The notes under the pieces were generated by a model. The model was given only the letters and a program-made list of their open reading frames with translations. It had not been told where the DNA came from and did not search any database. Shown here piece by piece: positions 15,745-23,620 of a DNA stretch of 23,620 nt; positions within the stretch are counted from its first letter, which is position 1, and every line of letters starts with the position of its first letter. The translations under genes were made by a program, and so were the position numbers. Source of the DNA: Burkholderia sp. (GTDB lineage: Bacteria > Pseudomonadota > Gammaproteobacteria > Burkholderiales > Burkholderiaceae); assembly GCA_028292565.1 (NCBI GenBank), contig JAQGMD010000204.1, positions 1 through 23,620 on the forward strand, written 5' to 3'.

Positions 15745-17949
15745 ATGAACCTAATAAACCCTCGCGATTTCGCTGCCATGCATGTTGCATTAGCCAGTAT
15801 TGACGCGCCCCCACGCTTCGAAGAAGAAAAAATTCCGCGTCTCCTGTTGGTGGACGATGAGCCGAGGCTGCTTTCCAGCCTGCGCGAACTCCTCAGCGAA
15901 ACCGGCTACACCCTGGTCACCGCAACCTGCGGCAGGGAAGCCATGCAGGAGTTGAACAAGCTCCAGTTCGACGTGGTCCTCCTCGATTTGCGATTGCCCG
16001 ACTACAGCGGCCATCAAATTATGGATTTCATCGCTGCCAAGGGAATCGACGCCAGCGTCATCATATTGAGCGGCGACACCGACATTGATGCCGCGATTGG
16101 TTCGTTGCAACGTGGTGCCTACGGTTATTTGCGCAAGCCTTATCCACGGGAAGAACTGCTCAAAACCGTGGAAAACGCGCTGCACAAGCGGAAATTGGAA
16201 GAGGAGAACCGCCGCATTTCATGGCGCCTCGAGTGCTCGGAAAGGCTATACCGCTACCTCGTCGACAGTTCGCCCGACATCATCTACACCCTGAATCCCG
16301 ATGGGCGCTTCACTTTCGTCAACGATCGGGTTCAGCAATTGCTTGGAGTGTCGCGCGAAGACCTGATCGGCCAGCACTACTCCATGCTCGTACATGACGA
16401 AGACCTGGAACGGGCACATTATGTGTTCATCGAACGCAGGGTCGGCGAGCGCGCTTCGCGCAATGTGGAACTGCGCCTGAAAGGGCGTAACGCCCTTGAC
16501 AAGGAGCGAACCTTCGACAATACACTGACCACGATTTCCTTTAATTCGATGGGAATGTATTCAGAAGGCCAGGGAATGCGGACCAAGGAATTCTTCGGCA
16601 CCTATGGCATCGCGCGGGACATTACCGAACGCAAGCGCGCAGAGGAATTGATTTCGTACCAGGCGTATCACGATATTCTGACCGACCTGCCGAACCGCAC
16701 ATTGTTCAGGGACAGGCTTGAGCTGTCCCTGATTCAAGCCAAGCGGAACAACTCCGAACTTGCCGTCATGTTCGTCGATCTCGATCGCTTCAAACTGGTC
16801 AACGATACGCTTGGCCACATCAAGGGTGACAAATTGCTGCAGCAGGTGTCGGGCAGACTGAAAGATAGCCTGCGCCGCGGTGATACGCTGGCACGCCTGG
16901 GGGGCGACGAGTTCACTCTGCTCATCCCGGATCTGCGGGACAGGCAGGATGCTGGCGTCATCGCCGAGAAATTCCTGAAATGCCTGCAAGAGCCATTCAT
17001 ATTGGACGGCCACGAGGTGCATGTGTCCGCCAGTATTGGCATTGCGGTCTATCCTTCCGATGGCGAAACCATCGACGATCTGATCCGCCACGCCGACATC
17101 GCCATGTATCAGGTCAAGGCGCTCGGAAAAGATGGCCACAGTTTCTACAATGACTCGATGTTGGATGCTTCCTATCAGAAGATCACGCTTGAGCAAAGTC
17201 TGCGAAAAGCACTCGCACAGAGCGAGCTCGAAATGTACTACCAACCCCAGGTCGACGTGACAAGCGGACGGATCGTCGGCGCGGAGGCGCTGATGAGATG
17301 GAACCATCCAGAGCGCGGTTTGCTCTCAGCCGGAGAATTTCTTCCCTTTGCAGAAGAAAACGGCCTGATCATCCCGATCAGCGACTGGATGCTCGATGCA
17401 ATATGTCAGGACATGCTCAAGTGGAATGCCACGGGCGCCAATCCGGTCCGCATGTCGTTTAACGTTTCACCCCACTATCTCGACCGCGGCGACTTCTTTA
17501 AAAAGCTGAGTGATGCACTGAATCACTATGAGCTTTCGCCGTCGCAGTTCGAGGTCGAGATTACGGAAAACATTTGCATACGCAATCCGCAGCACGCGAT
17601 TGATCAGCTCAACAAGCTTTGCCAAATCGGCGTCACCGTCGCCATGGACGACTTCGGCACAGGCTACTCATCCCTGGCTTACCTGCATCGTTTCCCAATT
17701 CAGACGATCAAGATCGATCAATCCTTCATCAAGGAAATCCACCACGAAAACGGCCATTTCCCTGTCGTCCTGGCGATCATCTGGATCGCGCGCGGCCTCG
17801 GCCTGAACTTGGTCGCCGAAGGCGTCGAGGCTATATCCCAGGCACGTTACCTTGAGCAGGCGGGTTGTACAACCATGCAAGGCTATCTCTTCCATAAGCC
17901 GCTTGCACAGAGCGAGTTCATAAAGTGTCTCGGTTCGCCCGGCCTGTAG
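15745..17949 (+). CDS. Response regulator with REC, PAS, GGDEF and EAL domains
   Basis: The 734-residue product has a receiver domain (about 32-150; LLLVDDEP, phosphoacceptor D81 in VVLLDLRLPD, conserved Lys in YLRKPYP), a PAS domain (about 170-300; VDSSPDIIYTLNPDGRFTFV), a GGDEF domain (about 305-470) and an EAL domain (about 485-725). The GGDEF motif is intact, with the RRGD inhibitory site five residues before it. The EAL catalytic set is also intact: AEALMRW, FNVSP, EITEN, MDDFGTGYSS, IKIDQSF, AEGVEA, QGY. It should therefore make and/or break cyclic-di-GMP under control of phosphorylation and a PAS ligand or redox cue. GAGG overlaps the previous stop and serves as ribosome site. Unlike the regulator at 1907-3745, its receiver is complete. 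Confidence 0.93.
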   Translation: MNLINPRDFAAMHVALASIDAPPRFEEEKIPRLLLVDDEPRLLSSLRELLSETGYTLVTATCGREAMQELNKLQFDVVLLDLRLPDYSGHQIMDFIAAKGIDASVIILSGDTDIDAAIGSLQRGAYGYLRKPYPREELLKTVENALHKRKLEEENRRISWRLECSERLYRYLVDSSPDIIYTLNPDGRFTFVNDRVQQLLGVSREDLIGQHYSMLVHDEDLERAHYVFIERRVGERASRNVELRLKGRNALDKERTFDNTLTTISFNSMGMYSEGQGMRTKEFFGTYGIARDITERKRAEELISYQAYHDILTDLPNRTLFRDRLELSLIQAKRNNSELAVMFVDLDRFKLVNDTLGHIKGDKLLQQVSGRLKDSLRRGDTLARLGGDEFTLLIPDLRDRQDAGVIAEKFLKCLQEPFILDGHEVHVSASIGIAVYPSDGETIDDLIRHADIAMYQVKALGKDGHSFYNDSMLDASYQKITLEQSLRKALAQSELEMYYQPQVDVTSGRIVGAEALMRWNHPERGLLSAGEFLPFAEENGLIIPISDWMLDAICQDMLKWNATGANPVRMSFNVSPHYLDRGDFFKKLSDALNHYELSPSQFEVEITENICIRNPQHAIDQLNKLCQIGVTVAMDDFGTGYSSLAYLHRFPIQTIKIDQSFIKEIHHENGHFPVVLAIIWIARGLGLNLVAEGVEAISQARYLEQAGCTTMQGYLFHKPLAQSEFIKCLGSPGL

Positions 17950-17951
17950 CA

Positions 17952-17995
17952 CGCCCGACATGCAGTACGCCCGACGTGCAGTACGCCTGGCAGTA
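17952..17995. repeat. Short tandem repeat just after the REC-PAS-GGDEF-EAL stop
   Basis: The 16-base unit CGCCCGACATGCAGTA is followed by a copy with one change (17968-17983) and a degenerate 12-base third copy (17984-17995). It lies in the space between two convergent genes, and no function is evident. Confidence 0.8.
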
Positions 17996-18031
17996 GGTCC
18001 TTCCGGGGCAATACCGTGCAGGGAACAACGA

Positions 18032-18069
18032 GGGCGCGGTGGGTACTGCGATGCATCCACCACGCGCCC
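18032..18069. terminator. Possible bidirectional hairpin terminator between convergent genes
   Basis: GGGCGCGGTGGGT pairs imperfectly with ATCCACCACGCGCCC across a loop of about 10 bases, giving a long GC-rich stem between the stops at 17949 and 18103. No long T run follows on either strand, so it is a weaker candidate than the hairpin at 4154. Confidence 0.45.
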
Positions 18070-18102
18070 CGGGTTTCCCGCTTCAGCCCCGGTCGGACCG
18101 GC

Positions 18103-21100
18103 TTACTTCGTTACCGCAGCCTCAGTTTGCGCTTCCACGGATGATGCGGTCGTGACACCATATCCGCCACCGCCTGGCGTTTCGATCACGAATACATCCC
18201 CCGCATCCACGTCGATACTCGACACAAAGCTGAGCTCTTCCGTTCGGCCGTCCTTCCGAATCACATAGTTCCGGCCGCACTTGCCCGGCTCGCCTCCGGC
18301 GGCGCCAAATGGCGGCACAATGCGATTGTTAGACAGGATCGATGCGGTCATTTTTTCAAGGAAGCGGACTTTCCGGATACCTCCATTGCCGCCATTCCAT
18401 TGACCGCGACCGCCAGAGCCCGGGTTGATCTCGTAGCTTTCGAGCCGCACCGGATAGCGCCATTCCAGGATCTCGGGATCGGTCAGGCGCGAATTCGTCA
18501 TATGCGTCTGCACCAGGTCGGTACCAGGGAAGCCCTTGCCTGCGCCCGATCCACCGGAGATAGTCTCGTAATACTGATGTTCGTCATTACCGAATGTGAA
18601 ATTGTTCATGGTTCCCGGGGCGGAAGCGAGCACGCCCAAAGCGCCGTACAACGCATTCGTGATGCAACTGGACGTTTCGACATTTCCCGACACGACCGCA
18701 GCCGGATAATGCGGATTAAGCATCGAACCTTCCGGGATGATGATATTCAGCGGTTTAAGGCAACCTCCATTCAGCGGGATTTCATCATCAACCAATGTGC
18801 GGAACACATATAGAACTGCCGCCATGCAGATCGCGCTTGGTGCATTGAAGTTGTTATTCAACTGTGGCGAGGTGCCGGTGAAGTCTATATCCGCCGTACG
18901 CTTCGCATGATCCACTCGTATCGCGACCTTGATGACGGCACCATTGTCCAGTTTGTATTCGTAGCTGCTGTCCTTCAAAGCAGTAATCACGCGACGCACC
19001 GCTTCTTCAGCGTTGTCCTGTACGTGCTTCATATAAGCGAGAACAACTTCCATCCCGAAGTGATCCACCATCTTCAGCAATTCTTCCACACCTTTTTGAT
19101 TGGCGGCGACTTGCGCTTGCAGGTCGGCGAGGTTCTGCTTGATGTTGCGGGCAGGGTATTTTCCGGAAGAGAGCAGGGCGATGGTTTCCGCCTCGAGGAA
19201 GCGTCCGCCCCTTACCAATTGGAAGTTATTGATCAGCACGCCTTCTTCTTCCACCACTGTGCTGTCAGCTGGCATAGAACCCGGCGTGATACCACCGATA
19301 TCCGCATGATGGCCACGTGACGCGACATAGAACAAGACCCTCTTACTACTCTGCTCAAATGCCGGCGTAATCACCGTCACGTCCGGCAGGTGAGTGCCCC
19401 CGTGATACGGATCGTTCAGCATGAATACATCACCTGGCTGCATCCTGCCGGCGTTTTCGCGAATGATGGTCTTTATGCTTTCGCCCATCGAGCCCAGGTG
19501 CACGGGAATATGCGGCGCATTGGCAATCAGGTTGCCATCGGCATCGAACAAAGCGCACGAAAAATCGAGACGCTCCTTGATGTTGACTGAGAACGCCGTA
19601 TTCTGCAGACGCAGCCCCATCTGTTCCGCGATGCTCATGAACAGGTTATTGAACACCTCGAGCATCACCGGATCAGCATCAGTGCCGATCGCCTTCCGCT
19701 GTTGGCGAGCTTCCACCCGCGTCAGCACAAGGTGATCCAGCTTAGTTACTTCCGCGGCCCAACCCGGTTCAACGATATTGGTCGCGTTCTGTTCAGCGAT
19801 GATCGCCGGACCGTGAATCACATCCCCAGGACGGGTGTCATCGCGACGATAGAGCGCGGTATCGTGCCACTTGCCGCCGGAGAATAACTGCACCACTTCC
19901 GCAGCTTGCAGCGGCCCGGACCGCGGTGGCAATTCATCAAGATTCACCGACGCGTCTTCCGAGCGGCCAACCGCCTCAACCGAAATCGCCTCAATTACGA
20001 GCTCCTTGTCCGGCATCAGGAACGAGTAACGCTTCTTGTATGCCACTTCGAACTGCGCGGTCATGTTCTCAATCGAATCGCAAGGCACAACGATTACCGA
20101 ATCGGTCCCTTCATAGCGCAGATGCACGCGCTCGAGCACCGAGATGCACTCGTCCTGCACGCCTTGCGATACCAGATCCTGGCGAGCTTCAGCAGCAAGG
20201 TCGAGCAGCTTGGTCTTGAGCGGCTCCATGGCCGATGGGGAGAGCCCGATTTCCATTCCTTGCTCTCGCATGGCAGTCTGGTCAGCAAGCCCCATCCCGT
20301 ATGCCGACAGAACGCCGGCAAACGGATGTGCGAAAACGCGAGTCATGCCCAAGGCATCCGCGACGAGGCACGCGTGCTGACCGCCGGCGCCACCAAAAGT
20401 GGTAAGCGTGTAATCAGTGACATCATGACCACGCTGGACAGAAATGAACTTGATCGCATTGGCCATGTTGCCAACGGCGATTTCAATGAATCCTTCGGCC
20501 ACTTCCTCAGGGGTGCGGCGATTGCCGGTGGCCCGATATATCTCATCGGCGAGGGCGGTGAATTTTTGCACCACGATGTCGCGGTCAAGGGTTTGATCGG
20601 CATGTGGCCCAAACACAGCCGGAAAGTATTTCGGCTGGATCTTCCCAAGCATTACGTTACAGTCGGTCACGGCGAGATTGCCGCCACGGCGATAGCTTGC
20701 AGGCCCCGGATTAGCGCCTGCGCTGTCCGGTCCGACACGGAAACGCGTTCCATCAAAATTCAGGATCGAGCCGCCGCCAGCAGCTACCGTGTGTATGCTC
20801 ATCATCGGCGCGCGCATCCGGACACCGGCCACCTGGGTCTCGAATTCGCGCTCGAATTCGCCGGCATAGTGCGACACGTCAGTGGAGGTCCCACCCATGT
20901 CGAATCCGATGATCTTGTCGAACCCGGCCGTTTTGGCGGTGCGCACCATTCCGACAATCCCACCCGCGGGGCCGGACAAGATCGAATCCTTTCCCTGGAA
21001 ACGGTGCGCGTCTGTCAGTCCGCCGTTGCTTTGCATGAATAGCAACCGGACCCCGTCCATTTGGCTCGCGACCTGATCAACATAGCGGCGCAATATCGGC

Positions 21101-21777
21101 GAAAGGTATGCATCCACGACCGTAGTGTCGCCACGCGATACCAGTTTCATCATCGGGCTTACTTTGTTCGATACTGAAACCTGCGCAAAGCCGACGTCTT
21201 TCGCGATACGTCCGATTGCATCCTCGTGTTGATTGTAGCGGTGACCGTGCATCAGCACGACGGCCAACGCGCGGAATCCTTGTGCGTAAAGCGCGACCAA
21301 TTCGCGCCGGACGTGGACTTCATCAAGCGGTTTGATGACTTCGCCATCGGCGCCGATGCGCTCATCGACTTCCACCACTTTTTCATAGAGCAGTTCGGGC
21401 AGGACGATATGGCGATCGAATAGTCGTGGGCGGTTCTGATAAGCGATCCGTAGTGCGTCACGAAACCCCTTGGTAATCAGCAGAACGGTCGGATCACCTT
21501 TGCGCTCTAGCAGTGCATTCGTGGCTACCGTGGTCCCCATCTTTACCGCTTCCACAACATCAGGGGAAATGGAATCCGTCGGCTTCAGCCCCAACAACCG
21601 TTTGATCCCGGCGACGGCCGCATCCTTGTACTGCTCGGGATTCTCGGACAGCAGTTTGTGGGTAATCAGTTTTCCGTCAGGGCGGCGCGCCACGATATCG
21701 GTAAATGTACCCCCGCGGTCAATCCAGAATTGCCAGCGTTTATCCGGTTCAGGCTGTAATGTTTTCTGTTGCACCAT
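18103..21777 (-). CDS. 5-oxoprolinase (ATP-hydrolysing), fused HyuA-HyuB type
   Basis: The 1224-residue product has the length and order of full-size 5-oxoprolinase. The hydantoinase A part (about 10-690) begins with the nucleotide-binding motif [10 protein letters not shown] and includes [10 protein letters not shown] and [15 protein letters not shown]. The hydantoinase B part (about 700-1210) begins [20 protein letters not shown] and ends with the family's [12 protein letters not shown]. The enzyme opens 5-oxo-L-proline to L-glutamate at the cost of ATP. Related N-methylhydantoinases and acetone carboxylase share the fold but are usually split into subunits, so oxoprolinase is favoured while hydantoin substrates remain possible. 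The ATG at 21777 follows an AAAGG about 10 bases upstream. It is divergent from the binding-protein gene, suggesting a shared uptake and breakdown role. Confidence 0.9.
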   Translation of the reverse strand: MVQQKTLQPEPDKRWQFWIDRGGTFTDIVARRPDGKLITHKLLSENPEQYKDAAVAGIKRLLGLKPTDSISPDVVEAVKMGTTVATNALLERKGDPTVLLITKGFRDALRIAYQNRPRLFDRHIVLPELLYEKVVEVDERIGADGEVIKPLDEVHVRRELVALYAQGFRALAVVLMHGHRYNQHEDAIGRIAKDVGFAQVSVSNKVSPMMKLVSRGDTTVVDAYLSPILRRYVDQVASQMDGVRLLFMQSNGGLTDAHRFQGKDSILSGPAGGIVGMVRTAKTAGFDKIIGFDMGGTSTDVSHYAGEFEREFETQVAGVRMRAPMMSIHTVAAGGGSILNFDGTRFRVGPDSAGANPGPASYRRGGNLAVTDCNVMLGKIQPKYFPAVFGPHADQTLDRDIVVQKFTALADEIYRATGNRRTPEEVAEGFIEIAVGNMANAIKFISVQRGHDVTDYTLTTFGGAGGQHACLVADALGMTRVFAHPFAGVLSAYGMGLADQTAMREQGMEIGLSPSAMEPLKTKLLDLAAEARQDLVSQGVQDECISVLERVHLRYEGTDSVIVVPCDSIENMTAQFEVAYKKRYSFLMPDKELVIEAISVEAVGRSEDASVNLDELPPRSGPLQAAEVVQLFSGGKWHDTALYRRDDTRPGDVIHGPAIIAEQNATNIVEPGWAAEVTKLDHLVLTRVEARQQRKAIGTDADPVMLEVFNNLFMSIAEQMGLRLQNTAFSVNIKERLDFSCALFDADGNLIANAPHIPVHLGSMGESIKTIIRENAGRMQPGDVFMLNDPYHGGTHLPDVTVITPAFEQSSKRVLFYVASRGHHADIGGITPGSMPADSTVVEEEGVLINNFQLVRGGRFLEAETIALLSSGKYPARNIKQNLADLQAQVAANQKGVEELLKMVDHFGMEVVLAYMKHVQDNAEEAVRRVITALKDSSYEYKLDNGAVIKVAIRVDHAKRTADIDFTGTSPQLNNNFNAPSAICMAAVLYVFRTLVDDEIPLNGGCLKPLNIIIPEGSMLNPHYPAAVVSGNVETSSCITNALYGALGVLASAPGTMNNFTFGNDEHQYYETISGGSGAGKGFPGTDLVQTHMTNSRLTDPEILEWRYPVRLESYEINPGSGGRGQWNGGNGGIRKVRFLEKMTASILSNNRIVPPFGAAGGEPGKCGRNYVIRKDGRTEELSFVSSIDVDAGDVFVIETPGGGGYGVTTASSVEAQTEAAVTK

Positions 21778-22147
21778 GGTGTATGTACCTTTCTTAACGA
21801 GACGAGGCCGCGTGCACGGCTGTGATCATAAATCCTAATAATGTACGCAGGAACTGCGCGCGTTTCTTTCAAAACGGTATCACTCAAGGCGAGAACGTTA
21901 CGCCACGGCGTCATTGGAGCCGGTTCGTTTCCATCTGCGGGACGGCCTGATATGGCAGTACCGGACGCAACGGCGCCACAACTGCATTACCGCGTCGTCG
22001 TAGCAGCCATGAGTATCGATATGGACGTTCTGCATCCAGCCGTCTCCGCTTGTCAGACAAAACCTTCGCCGCGCCAAAATTTCACTTGAATTGCCGAGAA
22101 GTATTGCCTATTGTAGACATACTATCGATGAAACACAAAGTATTTTA
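21778..22147. other. Intergenic region upstream of oxoprolinase gene, with a possible GntR-type site
   Basis: No gene is supported in this stretch. Near the promoter end, ATTGTAGACATA (22110-22121) resembles the palindrome ATTGTATACAAT recognised by some FCD-type GntR regulators, with mismatches. The words TATCGATG and TATCGACG recur about 35 bases apart, one just before and one just after the -35 box of the next promoter. These could be operator elements, but the evidence is only visual. Confidence 0.3.
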
Positions 22148-22177
22148 TTGACATTTTATCGACGTAACATTTACTAT
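22148..22177 (+). promoter_or_regulatory. Sigma-70 promoter for the leader ORF and binding-protein gene
   Basis: A perfect TTGACA (22148-22153) is followed after 18 bases by TACTAT (22172-22177), within the most AT-rich stretch of the region. The expected transcript starts near 22184, about 20 bases before the leader ORF and 285 before the transporter gene. Confidence 0.65.
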
Positions 22178-22203
22178 TTAACAAAATAAAACTGGAGGTG
22201 ACG

Positions 22204-22356
22204 ATGAACATGGGACTCGCCAAAACGGGCCCGGCGCTCCGCACATTGCGCCGGGCTTTATCCCTGCACGCGGCCAAGCTGACAACGAATCCGTCGTCGC
22301 CATGGCACATGTCGCCGATTACCCTCCTCAAAAAGTCCATAGCATTTGCCGGGTGA
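22204..22356 (+). CDS. Possible 50-residue leader peptide / small protein of unknown function
   Basis: This frame begins at an ATG preceded by a near-perfect ribosome site, GGAGGTGA (22194-22201), itself just after a strong promoter. It encodes a basic 50-residue peptide beginning MNMGLAKTGPALRTLRRALS with no recognised domain. A 9-bp perfect hairpin lies inside the coding part. The position between promoter and transporter gene suggests a leader peptide that controls hairpin formation, but it could equally be a short independent protein, or the ribosome site may be fortuitous. No run of a single amino acid that would point to classical attenuation is present; Leu and Ala are the commonest residues. 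Confidence 0.4.
   Translation: MNMGLAKTGPALRTLRRALSLHAAKLTTNPSSPWHMSPITLLKKSIAFAG
22229..22256 (+). terminator. Perfect 9-bp hairpin, possible attenuator or early terminator
   Basis: GCCCGGCGC (22229-22237) and GCGCCGGGC (22248-22256) are exact reverse complements with a 10-base loop, followed by TTTATCCC. The stem is very stable, but the T run is only three bases, so termination may be partial. It lies 45 bases after the expected transcription start and inside the small frame. Confidence 0.5.
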
Positions 22357-22470
22357 ATCCGGAGCCGGTATTTCGAACAATGTAGGGAAGCAGGTAGTTC
22401 AAGGCTCTCTGTCCGTATCAAGGAGGAGAGGAGATCTAAGGTGGCAGTACTCAATAAGGAGCATCTCACT

Positions 22471-23620
22471 ATGTTTAGCAAAGTAGTCAGGCGAATCGCG
22501 CAGGTCGGACTTGCACTGTCGTTTAGTGTGTCCGCCTATGCACAGGAAGAGATCAAGATCGGCGCGATCTATCCGCTCACTGGCGCCGCTGCATCGAGCG
22601 GCGCAGAACTGAAAAATGCACTGGAACTGGCGGCCGATATTATCAACAACGGCGCCAAAGGCATTCCAAACCTGCCGTTCTCAGCCGGCGGCGGCTTGCC
22701 CAACCTGAAGGGCGCGAAGATCAAGCTGGTGTTTGCCGACCACCAGGGCAACCCGCAGGTCGGCGCCAGCGAAGCGGAACGGCTGATCACCCAGGAAAAA
22801 GTGGTCGCAGTGATCGGCGCGTACTTCAGTAACGTCACGGCGACTTCCAGCCAGGTGGCGGAACGCTACAAGGTGCCCTATCTGAATCCCGAGTCTTCGT
22901 CGGCTACGCTGACGCAGCGCAATTTCAAATGGTTCTTCCGCACCACCGCGCACGACGATCTGTTCGTACAAAACTTCTTCGAGTTCTTCAAGGAGCTGGA
23001 AGCCAAGAAGGGCATCAAGGTGAAACAGCTTGGCGCTTTCAACGAAAATACCTTGTGGGGTAATGAAACAACTAAGCTCGAGACCAAGCTTGCGCAGGAA
23101 AAGGGCTACAACCTTGTGAAGTCGGTCACCTATCCCGCCAAGACCACCCAACTGACTTCCGAAGTGCAGCAGCTCAAGGCGGCCAATCCGCAGGTGGTGA
23201 TGCAGTCGTCGTACCTGGGTGACGCGATCCTGTCGATGAAGACCTATAAGGAACTCGGCTTCTCTCCCGATATGATCCTTGCCAATAACGCCGGCTTCAC
23301 CGATACCGAGTTCATCCGGACCCTTGGTAAAGATGCCGACTATGTGATCACACGCGAGGTGTGGTCGCTTGACTTGGCCACGAGAAACCCATTGATCAAG
23401 CAGGTCAATGATCGGTACAACAGCCGCTATAAAGCCAACTTCACCGGCAATTCTTCGCGCACCTTCACCGGTTTGATGACGCTCGCCGATGCAATCAACC
23501 GTGCCGGCTCGACCGAGCCGGAAGCGATCCGCAAGGCGCTGGCGGAAACCAACATCCCTGGCGACAAGATCATCATGCCGTGGAAGGGTATCAAGTTCGA
23601 TGCGGCCGGCCAGAACATGT
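22471..23620 (+). CDS. Periplasmic substrate-binding protein of an amide/branched-chain amino-acid-type ABC transporter (cut by right edge)
   Basis: The frame is open from the ATG at 22471 to the window end (383 codons). It begins with a Sec signal peptide, MFSKVVRRIAQVGLALSFSV ending SAYAQ, and continues as a type I periplasmic binding protein of the LivK/Peripla_BP_6 class: IKIGAIYPLTGAAASSGAEL, the VFADHQGNPQVGASEAERLI block, AVIGAYFSNVTATSS and VPYLNPESSS. AAGGAG lies nine bases before the ATG. A GTG ten codons upstream, in the same frame, is preceded by an even richer GGAGGAGAGGAG, so a longer N-terminus is possible. The ligand cannot be read from sequence; divergence from a 5-oxoprolinase gene makes an amino-acid or cyclic-amide ligand an attractive guess. 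Permease and ATPase genes would be expected beyond the edge. Confidence 0.9.
   Translation, partial: MFSKVVRRIAQVGLALSFSVSAYAQEEIKIGAIYPLTGAAASSGAELKNALELAADIINNGAKGIPNLPFSAGGGLPNLKGAKIKLVFADHQGNPQVGASEAERLITQEKVVAVIGAYFSNVTATSSQVAERYKVPYLNPESSSATLTQRNFKWFFRTTAHDDLFVQNFFEFFKELEAKKGIKVKQLGAFNENTLWGNETTKLETKLAQEKGYNLVKSVTYPAKTTQLTSEVQQLKAANPQVVMQSSYLGDAILSMKTYKELGFSPDMILANNAGFTDTEFIRTLGKDADYVITREVWSLDLATRNPLIKQVNDRYNSRYKANFTGNSSRTFTGLMTLADAINRAGSTEPEAIRKALAETNIPGDKIIMPWKGIKFDAAGQNM

Noticed and set aside
19906..21042. 378-codon plus-strand frame
   Set aside because: It is antisense to the well-supported 5-oxoprolinase and shows no motif.
22122..22481. 119-codon minus-strand frame over the transporter leader
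   Set aside because: It has no recognisable domain and covers a plus-strand promoter, ribosome site and hairpin.

Overview
The window reads as chromosomal DNA of a betaproteobacterium, most likely of the Burkholderiales (Oxalobacteraceae-like). This is an inference from moderately high GC, dense protein coding and the gene families present: a cytoplasmic poly-HAMP kinase, a cbpA-cbpM pair, a CBS protein followed by a phosphotransferase/P-loop fusion, and a fused 5-oxoprolinase. No rRNA, tRNA, CRISPR array, transposase or phage gene was recognised.

Layout. 1-3745 (minus): a REC-GGDEF-EAL response regulator followed by a poly-HAMP sensor kinase that runs off the left edge. 4154-4533 (minus): a small secreted Ala/Lys-rich protein with its own terminator. 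4793-6800 (plus): a two-CBS-domain protein and a kinase-like/P-loop fusion, closely spaced. 6797-7195 (minus): a hemerythrin. 7316-8437 (minus): a D-arginine-dehydrogenase-like flavoenzyme, divergent from cbpA-cbpM (8593-9896, plus). 9992-11224 (plus): a PhzS-like flavin monooxygenase, convergent with a zinc-free medium-chain reductase (11213-12163, minus). 12232-13274 (minus): a RES-type toxin preceded by a frameshifted, apparently internally deleted Xre/MbcA/ParS-type antitoxin gene. 13584-17949 (plus): an HDOD-GAF-histidine kinase and a REC-PAS-GGDEF-EAL regulator in one operon. 18103-21777 (minus): a fused HyuA-HyuB 5-oxoprolinase. 22204-23620 (plus): a strong promoter, a 50-codon leader-like ORF containing a perfect hairpin, and a periplasmic amide/branched-chain amino-acid-type binding protein cut by the right edge.

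How the genes fit together. Signalling dominates: two separate histidine kinase plus REC-GGDEF-EAL pairs are present, so two phosphorelays probably feed cyclic-di-GMP turnover. The right end looks like an amide or amino-acid uptake and hydrolysis region, with oxoprolinase divergent from the transporter gene. The middle is a set of small stress, redox and chaperone units.

The points most worth a second look are the RES toxin with a damaged antitoxin, the flavoenzyme with altered substrate-side-chain residues, the leader ORF plus hairpin before the transporter, and the response regulator with a TTG start beside an A6 tract and a missing conserved REC lysine. None of these amounts to proof of a new system. 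All family calls come from reading the translated sequence and from memory of the families, with no database search.
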